Counted from the stretch's first letter, positions 1 through 11,265 are shown. The stretch is 64,000 nt of DNA from Luteimonas marina (GCF_007859325.1 NZ_VOHK01000006.1:1-64000), one strand, 5' to 3'. Translations and numbers: made by a program. Notes: generated by a model from the sequence alone, not told the origin.

Positions 1-263
<263 letters not shown>

Positions 264-330
264 TCAAGACAGTTGCTCGCTGCGCTCGGGATGACAGCCG
301 GAGCCAGCGGCATGTTCTTCGCCCGCCGCC

Positions 331-2457
331 CTACGCCAGCAGCCGCGCGAACTCCTGGTTGGTCATCGGGTGCCCGAGCCAGAACCCCTGCGCCAGGTCG
401 CAGCCGCGCTCGCGCAGGATCGCGTACTGGCCTTCCTTCTCCACGCCCTCGGCCACGACGTGGATGCCGAGCGAATGCGCCATCGCGATGATCGCAGTGG
501 TCAGCGCCAGGTCGTCCGGGTCGCGCAGCACGTCGGCGACGAAGCTGCGGTCGATCTTGACCCCGTCCACCGGCACCCGGCGCAGGTGGCTCAGGCCCGA
601 GAAGCCGGTGCCGAAATCGTCCAGCCACACCTTCACGCCCGCGTTGCGCAGCCGCGCCAGCAGGCTGCTCACGCGGGCCTCGTCGCCGATCACCGCGGTC
701 TCGGTCAGCTCGACGTGCAGGTGCTGCGCCGCCAGCCCGGTTTCGCGCAGCACGGTCTCGACCTGCGCCGCGAGGTCGCCCGTGCGCAGTTGCCGCGCCG
801 ACACGTTGACCGACACGAACAGCTCGCGCGCCGATGGAAAATCGCGCTGCCAGCCGCGTGCGTCCATGCAGGCCGCGCGCAGCACCTGCGGGCCGATGAC
901 CTCGATCAGCCCGCTCTGCTCGGCGACGTCGATGAACAGCGATGGCGAGACCGGGCCATGCTCGGGATGGCGCCAGCGCAGCAGCGCCTCGGCGCCGACG
1001 AGCTTGCCGCTCTCGAGCCGGTACACCGGCTGGTAGGCCAGGCTGAGCTCGCCGCGCTCCCAGGCCCCGCGCAGGTCCTGCTCCATGCGCACGCGCCGTT
1101 CCACCGCCTGGTCCATGACCCGGCTGTAGAAGCGATAGCAGTTCTTGCCGGCGACCTTGGCCTGGTACATGGCGATGTCGCCGTTCTTCATCAGCACCGT
1201 CACGTCGGTGGCGTCGTCCGGGAACAGCGCGATGCCGATCGAGATGCCGAGGAAGACCTGGCGGCCGTGGACCGGGATCGGCCGCCCCAGCTCGCGCACC
1301 AGCGCATCGGCCAGCCGCTCGGCGCGCTCGCGGATGTCCTCGCCGTCCCCGCCCTTGAGCAGGATCACGAACTCGTCGCCGCCGAAGCGCGCCAGTTCCG
1401 CGCCGCCGCCGCGATGCAGGTCGATGACCTCGCGGATGCGGCTGGAGAACTGCATCAGCACCTCGTCGCCGGCATCGTGGCCGATGGTGTCGTTGACCCG
1501 CTTGAAGTCGTCGATGTCCGCGAACAGCAGCGCCAGCTGCCGCGCCGAGCCGTTGCCCTCGGCCACGCGCTGGTCGAGCAGTTCACGGAACGCCAGCCGG
1601 TTCGACAGCCCGGTCAGCGCGTCGGTGTAGGCCATGCGGCGGATGTCGCGGTCGTGGCGCACGATGCTGTCGCGCATGTGCGAGAAGGCGCGCATCAGGT
1701 CGCCGACCTCGTCGTTGCGGCGCGTGGTGGGCACGTTCGCCTCGAAGTTGCCGGCCTCGATCTCGCGCGCCGCATCGGCCAGCTGCCGCACCGGCGACAC
1801 CAGCGCGCGCTGCAGGACGAACCCGATCGCGACCAGCAGCGCGACCATGCCCGCGAGCAGCAAGCCGATCCACAGCAGCTGGCTGCGGCCGATCTCGCCC
1901 AGGCGGCCGGACATGAACCCGCCGACCTGCCGCTCGTCGGCCTTCATCGCCGCCAGCGAATAGCCGATGCGCACCCCGCCCAGGCGCTGGTCGCCGATGC
2001 GGATCGGCGCGGAGACGTCCATCAGCGCGTCGTTCGACTGCACGTGCACGTCGGTGATCGACAGCACCTCGTACGCGAACGGGTCGGACATCGACTGGCC
2101 GTAGGTCGAGATGTCCTGGCTGCCGTCGTGGATGACCCGGCCCTCGTTGTCGTAGACCAGGACGTAGTCCACGTCAGGCTGGCGCAGCACGTTGAGCAGC
2201 GCCGAGCCGATCGCGTCGAGGTCGAAGTAGTAGAGCGGGTTGACCAGTGAATCGGCCAGCTGCGTCGCCGCCGCCTCGCCCTGCGACAGCATCCGCTTCG
2301 ACGAGAAATCGTGGATCGACTCCAGGCTGAGCGCCTGCACGTCGCGGTGCGCCGCGCCCTGCCGCTGCAGCACCAGCAGCACCAGCGACAGCGACGCCAG
2401 CAGCACCACCGCCGCAAGCAGCGCGAAGTGGGCGCGCAGGCCGACGCGCAGCCTCAT
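331..2457 (-). CDS. Membrane GGDEF-EAL cyclic-di-GMP enzyme with HAMP domain
   Basis: A 708-residue inner-membrane signalling protein. Order: a TM helix near residues 10-30, a periplasmic sensor region of about 160 residues, a second TM helix around 195-220, a HAMP linker (VSPVRQLADAAREIEAGNFEA), GGDEF, then EAL. The GGDEF motif is intact (ARFGGDEF), though the usual RxxD inhibitory site just before it is not seen. The EAL domain keeps GAEALLRWRHP, DDFGTGFSGL, KIDRSF, VAEGVE and QGFWLG, so cyclase and phosphodiesterase could both be active. The ATG is chosen because it overlaps the stop of the upstream PhnD-like gene (ATGA, 2454-2457) and gives a clean N-terminal helix. A longer upstream reading frame exists but encodes only a shadow of that neighbour. 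The pair probably works as a binding protein feeding a c-di-GMP output; the ligand is unknown. Confidence 0.93.
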   Translation of the reverse strand: MRLRVGLRAHFALLAAVVLLASLSLVLLVLQRQGAAHRDVQALSLESIHDFSSKRMLSQGEAAATQLADSLVNPLYYFDLDAIGSALLNVLRQPDVDYVLVYDNEGRVIHDGSQDISTYGQSMSDPFAYEVLSITDVHVQSNDALMDVSAPIRIGDQRLGGVRIGYSLAAMKADERQVGGFMSGRLGEIGRSQLLWIGLLLAGMVALLVAIGFVLQRALVSPVRQLADAAREIEAGNFEANVPTTRRNDEVGDLMRAFSHMRDSIVRHDRDIRRMAYTDALTGLSNRLAFRELLDQRVAEGNGSARQLALLFADIDDFKRVNDTIGHDAGDEVLMQFSSRIREVIDLHRGGGAELARFGGDEFVILLKGGDGEDIRERAERLADALVRELGRPIPVHGRQVFLGISIGIALFPDDATDVTVLMKNGDIAMYQAKVAGKNCYRFYSRVMDQAVERRVRMEQDLRGAWERGELSLAYQPVYRLESGKLVGAEALLRWRHPEHGPVSPSLFIDVAEQSGLIEVIGPQVLRAACMDARGWQRDFPSARELFVSVNVSARQLRTGDLAAQVETVLRETGLAAQHLHVELTETAVIGDEARVSSLLARLRNAGVKVWLDDFGTGFSGLSHLRRVPVDGVKIDRSFVADVLRDPDDLALTTAIIAMAHSLGIHVVAEGVEKEGQYAILRERGCDLAQGFWLGHPMTNQEFARLLA

Positions 2458-3371
2458 TCGACCTCCCGGGCCACCCGGGACACGCCCCGGCGCAGATGGT
2501 CGAGGGCGTGCGTGGTCTGCCCGTCGATCGGCACGAAGCGTGTGGTCTTGAAGAACCGCAGCAGCGCCTCGCGCGCGTCGGGGTCGTCGGCCGCGCCGAG
2601 CAGCACCTCGCGCAGGCGCTCGCGGACGCGTTCGTCGAGCGAGCCGCGCACCATTTCCAGCGCCCGCGGATAGTCCGGCGTTTCCCGCACGATCCGCAGG
2701 TCGCCGCGATAGGACGGCGGCACCCGCTGCGGGTTGATCCAGTCGAGGTTGCTCATCGCGCCGGCGTCGACCAGGCCCTTGTGCACCCACGAGGACACGT
2801 TGAGCTCGGAGCGGCCGAACACGTAGCCGACCGAATCCGGGCCGGGGCGATCCATCGGCGACAGCATCACCTCCAGCCGCAGCCCCTTCTCCAGCAGTTC
2901 GGTCGCCGGCACGTAGTAGGCGCTGGTGGAGTACCGGTTCTGGAACGCGATGCTGCGGCCGCGCATGTCCGCCAGCGAATGCACCGGACTGTCGTTGCGC
3001 ACGAAGTACAGGGTGCGGTAGCGGTCGACGCCGTCGCGCTCGGTCATCAGCAGCGGCTGCGCGCCGACGCGATCGGCCAGCATCATCGCGGTGCCGGCGG
3101 TTTCGGTGACCCAGTCGACGCGGCCGCGGCGCATGTAGCTCTGCATCTGCTGCACGTCGCGCGCCATCAGCACGCGGCCCTCGCGGATGCCGACGTCGGC
3201 CATCCGCGGCACCACGTAGTCCAGCAGCGGCTTGAGCTGCTCGTAATGCGCCTTGGGATCGTCGCTGATGCGGCCGAGCACCAGCACCCCGTCGTCCGCG
3301 GCAGCCGGGACGGCGAACGCGAGCCACAGCCAGGACAGCAGCAACAGGCGCCTGAAACCGGCAGACAGCAC
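2454..3371 (-). CDS. PhnD-like periplasmic phosphate/phosphonate-type binding protein
   Basis: A 305-residue exported protein. After a hydrophobic leader ending near AVPAAA comes a PhnD/TauA-type type-2 periplasmic binding fold: VLVLGRISDDPKAHYEQL, MQSYMRRGRVDWVTETAGTA, YRTLYFVRNDSPVHSLADMRG, and a closing FVPIDGQTTHALDHLRR. These proteins usually deliver phosphonates or phosphite to an ABC transporter, but no permease or ATPase is adjacent. Instead the gene overlaps the start of a GGDEF-EAL protein by four bases, so it more likely acts as a periplasmic sensor partner. The GTG at 3371 begins the signal peptide; an in-frame TTG six bases further upstream is an alternative, and neither has a strong ribosome-binding site. 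Confidence 0.82.
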   Translation of the reverse strand: MLSAGFRRLLLLSWLWLAFAVPAAADDGVLVLGRISDDPKAHYEQLKPLLDYVVPRMADVGIREGRVLMARDVQQMQSYMRRGRVDWVTETAGTAMMLADRVGAQPLLMTERDGVDRYRTLYFVRNDSPVHSLADMRGRSIAFQNRYSTSAYYVPATELLEKGLRLEVMLSPMDRPGPDSVGYVFGRSELNVSSWVHKGLVDAGAMSNLDWINPQRVPPSYRGDLRIVRETPDYPRALEMVRGSLDERVRERLREVLLGAADDPDAREALLRFFKTTRFVPIDGQTTHALDHLRRGVSRVAREVE

Positions 3372-3463
3372 GGACAAGATTCGGTTCCAGTGACGGACGG
3401 GTACGGCGGCGAGCCTAGCCGAAAACCGGGAATCCCGGCTAGGGAACGCCACCGGACCGGCCC

Positions 3464-4234
3464 TCAGCGCCCGCCGCCGGCCAGTCGCGCCATGCGCTGG
3501 GCGTCGGCCAGCACGCCGCGCAGCAGCCGCACGTCGCGATCGTCCAGCCCGCTGCGCAGGAAGATCCGGCGCAGCTTGCGCATCGCCGATTCCGGCGCGC
3601 GGCCCTTGTGGAAGTCGATCGCGTCCAGGGTGTCGGCCAACTGGGCGAAGAAGCCCTCCAGTTCGGCATGGCTGGCGGGCACGTCGCCGTCGGACGCCGG
3701 CGCGGGCGCGGGCGGCCGTTCGTGCAGGCCCAGCATCGCCACCCGCAGCTCGTAGGACAGCACCTGCACCGCCGCGGCGAGGTTGAGCGAACTGTAGCCG
3801 GGATCGGCGGGGATGGTCACCGCCGCGTGGCACAGCTGCAGCTCCTCGTTGTCGAGCCCGGTGCGCTCGCGGCCGAACACCAGCGCCGCCTCGGTGCCCC
3901 CGCCCGCGGTCGCGACCGCGCGCGCCGCGGCCTCGCGCGGCAGCAGTTCGTCCAGCGCGATCCTGCGGCTGCGCGCGGTGCAGCCCAGCACCAGCCGGCA
4001 GTCGGCGACGGCCTCGGCCAGGGTCGGCACCTGCGCCGCGGCGTCGAGCACGTCGCCCGCGCCCGCGGCCATGGCCGCCGCGTCGGCGTGCGGGAAGCGC
4101 TCCGGCGCCACCAGCACCAGCCGGCGCAGGCCCATGGTCTTCATCGCCCGCGCGGCCGAACCGATGTTGCCCGGGTGCTGGGTGCCAACCAGGACGATGC
4201 GCAGGCGGTCGGCGGCGTGCAGGGAGTCGCTCAT
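3464..4234 (-). CDS. trmJ: tRNA (cytidine/uridine-2'-O-)-methyltransferase TrmJ
   Basis: A 256-residue SPOUT-superfamily RNA methyltransferase that 2'-O-methylates position 32 of several tRNAs with S-adenosylmethionine. The trefoil-knot motifs are present: [18 protein letters not shown] near residue 20, [15 protein letters not shown] in the middle and [23 protein letters not shown] near 145. The C-terminal helical extension ([19 protein letters not shown]) is typical of TrmJ and separates it from TrmL. It is transcribed divergently from suhB across an 84-base gap, an arrangement common in gammaproteobacteria. Confidence 0.93.
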   Translation of the reverse strand: MSDSLHAADRLRIVLVGTQHPGNIGSAARAMKTMGLRRLVLVAPERFPHADAAAMAAGAGDVLDAAAQVPTLAEAVADCRLVLGCTARSRRIALDELLPREAAARAVATAGGGTEAALVFGRERTGLDNEELQLCHAAVTIPADPGYSSLNLAAAVQVLSYELRVAMLGLHERPPAPAPASDGDVPASHAELEGFFAQLADTLDAIDFHKGRAPESAMRKLRRIFLRSGLDDRDVRLLRGVLADAQRMARLAGGGR

Positions 4235-4318
4235 GCGTGGATGGTAAACTGCGCGCCCGGCCCAGCGCCGGCCCGCTCTTTCCACCCGCCGAACCCCGCC
4301 CGCGCACTGGAGTCCGCA

Positions 4319-5152
4319 ATGCTCGCCCCTGCCGTCAACATCATGGTCAAGGCCGCGCGCGCGGGAGGCAACGTGCTGCTGCGGCACATGTACCGGCTGG
4401 ACGCGCTGAACGTGGTCGAGAAGGACCGGCTGGACTACGCCAGCGAGGTCGATGGCCTGGCCGAGGAAGCGATCGTCAAGGAACTGCGGCGGGCCAACCC
4501 CGACTACGCCGTCCTCGGCGAGGAAGGCGGCGCGCAGAAGGGCAACCGCGGCGCCAGCCGCTACACCTGGGTCATCGATCCGCTCGACGGCACCAGCAAC
4601 TACCTGCACGGCATCCCGCACTGGTGCGTCTCGATCGCGCTGTGCGAGGGGCCGGAACCGCTGCACGGCGTGGTGTTCGACCCGCTGCGCAACGAACTGT
4701 TCATCGCCACCCGCGGCGCCGGCGCGCAGCTCAACGACAAGCGCATCCGCGTCGCCGAGCGCAAGGACCTGTCCGGCGCGATGCTGGTCACCGGCTTCCC
4801 GCCGCGCGAGCGCAAGCGCATCGGCGCGCACCTGGACTGCGTGAAGGGCCTGCTCCAGGACGCCGAGGACGTGCGCCGCACCGGCTCGGCCGCGCTCGAC
4901 CTGGCCTGGGTGGCCGCAGGCCGCTGCGATGCCTACTTCGAGGCCGGCGTGCAGGCCTGGGACATCGCCGCCGGCGTGCTGCTGGTGCGCGAGGCCGGCG
5001 GCCGCGTCTGCGACTTCAAGGGCGCCGCGACGGGGCCGATGCACGTCCCGGGCGCGGCGGCCGGCCGCCAGCTCGTCGCCGGCAACGTCAAGGTCAGCGA
5101 GGCGCTGCAGAAGGCGATCGTGGCGTCGGGCTACGCGAAGGCCTTCGACTGA
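4319..5152 (+). CDS. suhB: Inositol-1-monophosphatase family protein SuhB
   Basis: A 277-residue Mg2+-dependent phosphatase of the IMPase family. Metal-binding motifs are intact: GEEGG near residue 68, [17 protein letters not shown] around 85-100 and [15 protein letters not shown] around 215. SuhB also acts with Nus factors in rRNA antitermination in enterobacteria. The ATG is preceded by CTGGAG at a suitable distance. Its place opposite trmJ marks it as the housekeeping copy; the window holds a second IMPase at 36390-37208 inside the inositol operon. Confidence 0.93.
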   Translation: MLAPAVNIMVKAARAGGNVLLRHMYRLDALNVVEKDRLDYASEVDGLAEEAIVKELRRANPDYAVLGEEGGAQKGNRGASRYTWVIDPLDGTSNYLHGIPHWCVSIALCEGPEPLHGVVFDPLRNELFIATRGAGAQLNDKRIRVAERKDLSGAMLVTGFPPRERKRIGAHLDCVKGLLQDAEDVRRTGSAALDLAWVAAGRCDAYFEAGVQAWDIAAGVLLVREAGGRVCDFKGAATGPMHVPGAAAGRQLVAGNVKVSEALQKAIVASGYAKAFD

Positions 5153-5380
5153 CGCTCGCAATCCGGCACGAAACCCGTACCCGTCATCCCGACGAAACCC
5201 TCGCCCGTCATCCCGGCGAAACCCTCACTATCGTCATCCCGGCGAAAGCCGGGATCCATTATGCCGTTGCCGCCTCCGGACGGTGGATTCAAGGGCAAAG
5301 TCAAAATGGATCCCGGCTTTCGCCGGGATGACGACATGGGGGGCGTCACGGACTGCACTGATCCAGCCCACGCAAATCAA
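5153..5380. repeat. Intergenic REP-like palindromic repeat (family A) with extra direct copies
   Basis: No gene is seen between suhB and secF. From about 5183, three direct copies of a unit reading CGTCATCCCGGCGAAA (first copy slightly diverged) lead into a large inverted repeat. Its 27-base left arm at 5233-5259 is the exact reverse complement of the right arm at 5306-5332, separated by 46 bases. The same arms recur near 10137, 13007 and 52790, so this is a dispersed genomic repeat rather than a gene-specific element. Confidence 0.9.
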
Positions 5381-5382
5381 AA

Positions 5383-5415
5383 AGAAGGCCGCGCAATGCG
5401 CGGCCTTCTGCTTTT
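5383..5415. terminator. Strong bidirectional rho-independent terminator between suhB and secF
   Basis: A perfect 12-base-pair stem (5383-5394 with 5398-5409) closes a three-base AAT loop. It is followed by GCTTTT on the plus strand and, on the minus strand, by CTTTTTGATTT. It can therefore end transcripts of suhB (plus) and of the queA/tgt/sec region (minus), which converge here. Confidence 0.9.
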
Positions 5416-5445
5416 ACGAATCACCAATCACGGCTTCCCCACCAA

Positions 5446-6411
5446 TCACGGCCTCCTGGCCAACGCCGCCTCGTCCCGCGCCTTCGGCAGCAGGTCCTGC
5501 TTGGTCACGCGCAGGAAGCCGAGCGTCAGCAGCGGGCAAGCCACCAGGATCGACGACGCGGTGCCGATCACGATGCCGATCATCATCGCCTCGGACATGC
5601 CCTCCAGCGAGCCGCCGCCGTAGATGTACAGCGCCAGCACGGTCAGGAACGCCACCACCGAGGTGATGATCGTGCGCGACAGGGTCTGGTTGATCGAGGT
5701 GTTGAGCACCTCCAGCGGCTCGGCGCGCATGGCGCGGAAGTTCTCGCGCACGCGGTCGAACACCACGATGGTGTCGTTGATCGAGAAGCCCATCACCGTC
5801 AGCAGGCCGGCCAGCAGGGTCAGGTCGAACTCGCGCCCGGCCAGCGAGAACCAGCCGGCGACGATCAGCACGTCGCCCAGGGTGGTGATGATCGCCGACA
5901 CCGCGAACTTCCACTCGAAGCGGAAGGCGATGTAGATCAGGAAGCCGACGACCACGAAGACGATGGCGTAGATGCCCTTCTTCGCCAGGTCCTGGCCGAC
6001 CTGCGGGCCGACGAAGGAGCGGCCCTTGACGGTGGCGGCATTGCCCTCGACGGAGGCCGCGCGCAGCACGTCGTCGGCGGTGCGGTTGATCGCCTCGGCG
6101 TCGGTGGCGCCGTCCTTGGGCTGCAGGCGGATCATCAGGTCGCTGGCGGTGCCCATGGTCTGGACCTGGGCGCCGGGGTAACCCGCGGCCTCGAGGCGCT
6201 CACGCACCGCGTCGACGTCGGCGGGCTTCTCGAACACCAGCTCGACCGAGGTGCCGCCGGTGAAGTCGAGCGCGTAGTTGAAGCCGTTGATCGCGATCTG
6301 CACGACCGAGGCGACCATCAGCAGCAGCATGAAGGCGATGGTGACGAACCGCCAGCGCATGAAGTCGATGCGCGTGTCGTTCGGGATCAGGTGCAGCGGG
6401 AACAGTTTCAT
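5446..6411 (-). CDS. secF: Protein translocase subunit SecF
   Basis: A 321-residue inner-membrane protein with six predicted TM helices that works with SecD and YajC to use proton-motive force in late steps of Sec export. Typical features: a first TM helix at 22-45, the periplasmic P1 head containing LDFTGGTSVELVFEKP, and the C-terminal RND-type core with VLIVAGWFSLAGREFDLTLLAGLLTVMGFSINDTIVVFDRVREN. It lies 19 bases downstream of secD as the last gene of tgt-yajC-secD-secF, just before the shared terminator. Confidence 0.97.
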   Translation of the reverse strand: MKLFPLHLIPNDTRIDFMRWRFVTIAFMLLLMVASVVQIAINGFNYALDFTGGTSVELVFEKPADVDAVRERLEAAGYPGAQVQTMGTASDLMIRLQPKDGATDAEAINRTADDVLRAASVEGNAATVKGRSFVGPQVGQDLAKKGIYAIVFVVVGFLIYIAFRFEWKFAVSAIITTLGDVLIVAGWFSLAGREFDLTLLAGLLTVMGFSINDTIVVFDRVRENFRAMRAEPLEVLNTSINQTLSRTIITSVVAFLTVLALYIYGGGSLEGMSEAMMIGIVIGTASSILVACPLLTLGFLRVTKQDLLPKARDEAALARRP

Positions 6412-6430
6412 GGTCGTGGTCTCCCGATGC

Positions 6431-8317
6431 TCAGATGGCGATCGACTTGAGTTTGCGCCTGCCGCCGTAGATCAGCGTGGCGACGCCGCGCGACACGGTG
6501 ACCGCGGTGAACACCGAGGTGAGGATGCCGATCACCATCGTCACCGCGAAGCCGCGCAGCGGCCCGGTGCCGAAGGCGTACAGCGCGACGCCGGCCAGCA
6601 GCGCGGTCATGTTGGAGTCGAAGATGGTGCCCGAGGCCTTGTCGTAGCCGGTCGCGATCGCGCTTCGTGGCGGCAGCCCCGCGCGCAACTCCTCGCGGAT
6701 GCGCTCGTTGATCAGCACGTTGGCGTCCACCGACATGCCGATCGACAGCGCCAGGCCGGCGAAGCCCGGCAGGGTCATGGTCGCGCCGAACAGCGACATC
6801 ACCGCCACCACCATCAGCAGGTTGAGCAGCAGCGCGACGCAGGTGATCAGGCCGAACATGCGGTAGTAGATCGCGAAGAAGATCAGGGTGAACAGGAACG
6901 CGTACATCACTGCCTGGGTGCCGCGCGCCACGTTCTCGGCGCCGAGCGTCGGGCCGATCACCCCTTCCTCGACGAAGTCCATCGGCGCTGCCAGCGCGCC
7001 GGCCTTGAGCTGCTTGGCCAGCGCCGCGGCTTCCTCGCGGCTCAGGCCGGTGGTCTGGAAGTCCTTGCCGAACACGCCGCGGATGGTCGAGGAGCTGATC
7101 ACGCGCTCCTCGGTGCGCGCCGAACGCACCTCCTCGCCGTTGACCATGGTCACCGTCGGGATGCGCTCGACGTAGACGATGCCGAGGCGGTTGCCGACGT
7201 TCTCCAGCGTGTGGTCGAGCATGCGCTTGCCGCCGGCGGCGTTGAGCGTGATGCTCACCGCGGGCAGGCCGGTCTGGGCATCGGTCTGCGGCTGGGCGTT
7301 GACCAGTTCATCGCCCGACACCAGCAGCCGGCGCGAGAGCAGCAGCGGCTGGCCGTTCTGGTCGCGGTAGATGCGCGAACCGGCCGGGATGTTGTTGTCG
7401 GCCAGCGCCGCGGCGGCCTGCGCCTCGTCGCCGGTGACGGCGCGGAACTCCAGGGTCGCGGTGGCGCCGATCAGGCGCTTGGCCTCGGCGGTGTCCTGCA
7501 GGCCGGGCAGCTGGATCACGAGGCGATCCTCGCCCTGCCGCTGCAGCACGGGCTCGGCCACGCCGATAGCGTTGATGCGGTTGGCGATGACGTTGCGGTT
7601 CTGCTCGATCGCGTCGCTGGCGATGCGCGAGATCTCGCCCTCCGACAGCCGCACGGTGATGCGGTTGCCGTCGGCGTCGATCGACGGGCCGCTGGTGCCG
7701 AGCGTCGCCGCACCGCTGAGGCCGCTGAGCGCGGTCGAGATCGCGGTGCGCGCCTTGCCGGCGTCGGCGGCATTGCTCAACGAAACCAGCACGGTGTTGT
7801 CGGGCCGGCGCTCGGCGCCGGTGTAGCCGATGCGCGCCTCGCGCAGCGCGACGCGGATGGTGTCGGCGTAGGCGTCGACGCGCTTTTCCAGCGCCGCCTT
7901 CTGGTCGACCTGCATCATGAAGTGCACGCCGCCCTGCAGGTCGAGGCCCAGCGACATCGGCCTGGCGCCGAGCTTCTCCAGCCACGCCGGCGTGGTCGGC
8001 ACCAGGTTCAGCGCCGCGGAATAATCCTCGCCCAGCGCCGGGCGCAGGGCGTCGGCCGCGCGCGTCTGGGTGGGGGCGTCCGGCAGGCGGACCAGCAGTT
8101 GCGCGCCCTCGAGCGCGACCGACTTCGGCGTGATGCCGGCCTCGGTCAGCACGCCCTGCACCCGCTGCACCAGCGCCTCGTCGACGACCGCCGCGGGGCG
8201 GTTCTTCGTCACCTGCACCGAGGGATCCTTCTGGTAGATGTTCGGCACGGCGTAGAGCGCGCTGAGCAGCACCACGATCAGGACGAGGACGTATTTCCAG
8301 CGGGGAAATTCGAGCAT
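6431..8317 (-). CDS. secD: Protein translocase subunit SecD
   Basis: A 628-residue inner-membrane partner of SecF. It starts MLEFPRWKYVLVLIVVLLSALYAVPNIY (TM1 around 8-26), followed by a large periplasmic P1 head with GLDLQGGVHFMMQVD. The C-terminal half holds five TM helices with the conserved LPGFAGLALSIGMSVDANVLINERIREELR. The length is normal for gammaproteobacterial SecD. It lies 127 bases downstream of yajC. Confidence 0.97.
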   Translation of the reverse strand: MLEFPRWKYVLVLIVVLLSALYAVPNIYQKDPSVQVTKNRPAAVVDEALVQRVQGVLTEAGITPKSVALEGAQLLVRLPDAPTQTRAADALRPALGEDYSAALNLVPTTPAWLEKLGARPMSLGLDLQGGVHFMMQVDQKAALEKRVDAYADTIRVALREARIGYTGAERRPDNTVLVSLSNAADAGKARTAISTALSGLSGAATLGTSGPSIDADGNRITVRLSEGEISRIASDAIEQNRNVIANRINAIGVAEPVLQRQGEDRLVIQLPGLQDTAEAKRLIGATATLEFRAVTGDEAQAAAALADNNIPAGSRIYRDQNGQPLLLSRRLLVSGDELVNAQPQTDAQTGLPAVSITLNAAGGKRMLDHTLENVGNRLGIVYVERIPTVTMVNGEEVRSARTEERVISSSTIRGVFGKDFQTTGLSREEAAALAKQLKAGALAAPMDFVEEGVIGPTLGAENVARGTQAVMYAFLFTLIFFAIYYRMFGLITCVALLLNLLMVVAVMSLFGATMTLPGFAGLALSIGMSVDANVLINERIREELRAGLPPRSAIATGYDKASGTIFDSNMTALLAGVALYAFGTGPLRGFAVTMVIGILTSVFTAVTVSRGVATLIYGGRRKLKSIAI

Positions 8318-8444
8318 GCGGGTATCGTCTGGCGGAGGGGAGGCGCGGCCTTCGGGCCCCGCCCCGTGCCTGCCCCGGGGCCGGGACAGGAAAAGTCGGT
8401 GCGATGCGGCGGCGCTGCGCGGTCGCGCGGCGCCGCCGGCGCGG

Positions 8445-8783
8445 TCAGGCCGCCTTGAGCGTGCCCTTGGGCAGCACGTTGGCGATCGCGCCCTTCTGCA
8501 GGCGGACCTCCACGCGGTCGGCGATCTCGACGGTGATGAAGCTGTCGCCGAGCCCGCGCACGGTGCCGGCGATGCCGCCGTTGGTGATGACCTCGTCGCC
8601 GACCGACAGCTTGTCGAGCATCGCGCGATGCTCCTTCTGCCGCTTCATCTGCGGGCGGATCATCAGGAAGTACATGATCGCGATCAGGATGATCGGCATG
8701 ATCAGGAAGCTCAGCCCGCCCCCCTGGGGGGCAGCGGCGGCCTGGGCGTGGGCCGGGGCGATCAGCAGGTCCAGCAGGTTCAT
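8445..8783 (-). CDS. yajC: Preprotein translocase accessory subunit YajC
   Basis: A 112-residue single-pass membrane protein of the SecDF-YajC complex. The start at 8783 gives MNLLDLLIAPAHAQ, the usual beginning in this family. One TM helix (LSFLIMPIILIAIMYFLMI) is followed by RPQMKRQKEHRAMLDKLSVGDEVIT and a small beta domain. A longer in-frame start about 90 bases upstream would add a proline- and arginine-rich tail not seen in YajC and is rejected. Confidence 0.96.
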   Translation of the reverse strand: MNLLDLLIAPAHAQAAAAPQGGGLSFLIMPIILIAIMYFLMIRPQMKRQKEHRAMLDKLSVGDEVITNGGIAGTVRGLGDSFITVEIADRVEVRLQKGAIANVLPKGTLKAA

Positions 8784-8901
8784 CGGATTGGGTCCATCTC
8801 GCGGAAAATAGCCGGGAATTATGCCACGGGCCGGGGGCGGGAGCGCCCTCGGGCGCGATTTTCGGCTCCGCAATCGCGGGAATCCGCGCCCGGAGGCGCC
8901 C

Positions 8902-10245
<1,344 letters not shown>

Positions 10246-11265
10246 TCAGCAAGGCGAACCATCCTGCCGCGGCGGGAATACGATCAGCGCCTCCTCGACC
10301 AGGCGCAGCGCGATGCCCGCACCGGGCGAAGGCGTCGCGCCTCCATGCAGATCGACCTCCACGACCGCTCCGCACGCCAGCCGCACCCGCGCGACGTGGC
10401 CGGGGCCAAGGAACGTCGTGCCCAGCACTTCCGCCCACAGCGCACCATCGACGTCGGGCACGAGCTGGTCCGGCCGCAGCAGTACCTCGCCCCCGCCCAC
10501 CAGCCCCAGCGCCGCCGCCGGCACCACGCTGCCGCGGCCGACGAAACCGGCGACGAAGCGGTCGGCCGGCGCACGGTACAGCGTCTGCGCATCGGCCCAC
10601 TGCAGGATCCGGCCGCGGTCCATCACCCCGATGGCGTCGGCCATCGCGAAGGCCTCGGCCTGGTCGTGGGTGACCAGCAGCGCGGTGGTGCCGGTGCGCT
10701 TGAGGATCGCGCGCAGTTCACCGGCAAGGTGCTCGCGGGTGTCGATGTCGAGGTTGGAGAACGGCTCGTCGAGCAGCAGCAGCGACGGCGACGGCGCCAG
10801 CGCGCGCGCCAGCGCGACCCGCTGCTGCTGGCCGCCGGAAAGCTCATGTGGATACGAACTGGCGCGATCGGCCAGCCCGACCAGCGCCAGCACTTCGGCG
10901 ATCCGCGCAGCGCGCGCCGCGCGCGACAGGCGCGCGAGGCCGAAGCCGACATTGCCGGCGACGTCGAGATGCGGGAACAGCGCGTAGTCCTGGAACATCA
11001 TGCCGACGCCGCGCCGCTCCGGCGGCACCGTGCCCTCGGGCGTCGACAGCACGTGTCCGGCCAGCACGATGCGGCCCGCGCGCACCGGCTCGAAACCGGC
11101 GATCGCGCGCAGCACCGTGGTCTTGCCGCAGCCAGACGCGCCGAGCAGGCAGCCGATGCCGCCGGCCGGCAGCGACAGCGACAGCGCGTCGACGACGGTG
11201 CGCAATCCGCCGGCCACGGGATAGCCGACGCGGATCTCCTCGAGCTGCAGCATCGCCCCGCTCAC
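10246..11265 (-). CDS. fbpC: Ferric-iron type ABC transporter ATP-binding protein
   Basis: A 339-residue ABC ATPase of the FbpC/PotA type. Nucleotide-binding motifs are intact: GASGCGKTT (Walker A), LSGGQQQR (signature), LLLLDEPFSNLD (Walker B) and LVTHDQAEA (H-loop). A C-terminal beta-rich regulatory region follows from about residue 240. The GTG at 11265 is chosen because it overlaps the permease stop (GTGA) and has AGGAGG ten bases upstream. An ATG twelve bases later is possible but lies further from that site. It energises the permease encoded just upstream; iron is inferred from the binding-protein partner. Confidence 0.9.
   Translation of the reverse strand: MSGAMLQLEEIRVGYPVAGGLRTVVDALSLSLPAGGIGCLLGASGCGKTTVLRAIAGFEPVRAGRIVLAGHVLSTPEGTVPPERRGVGMMFQDYALFPHLDVAGNVGFGLARLSRAARAARIAEVLALVGLADRASSYPHELSGGQQQRVALARALAPSPSLLLLDEPFSNLDIDTREHLAGELRAILKRTGTTALLVTHDQAEAFAMADAIGVMDRGRILQWADAQTLYRAPADRFVAGFVGRGSVVPAAALGLVGGGEVLLRPDQLVPDVDGALWAEVLGTTFLGPGHVARVRLACGAVVEVDLHGGATPSPGAGIALRLVEEALIVFPPRQDGSPC

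Noticed and set aside
370..2250. Long plus-strand open frame opposite the GGDEF-EAL gene
   Set aside because: Composition is dominated by H, R, A, Q and V, typical of antisense frames in high-GC DNA, with no recognisable domain.
331..3327. An apparent 998-residue fusion joining the PhnD region to the GGDEF-EAL protein
   Set aside because: The first 290 residues are an arginine- and alanine-rich out-of-frame reading of the PhnD-like gene. The true protein begins at 2457 with a TM helix and an ATGA overlap.
4319..5152. SuhB as part of the inositol catabolic system
   Set aside because: It is 13 kb away, paired with trmJ as in genomes without iol genes, and is best seen as the housekeeping copy.
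6278..8458. A 726-residue plus-strand open frame opposite secD
   Set aside because: Antisense shadow; the secD reading has all conserved motifs.
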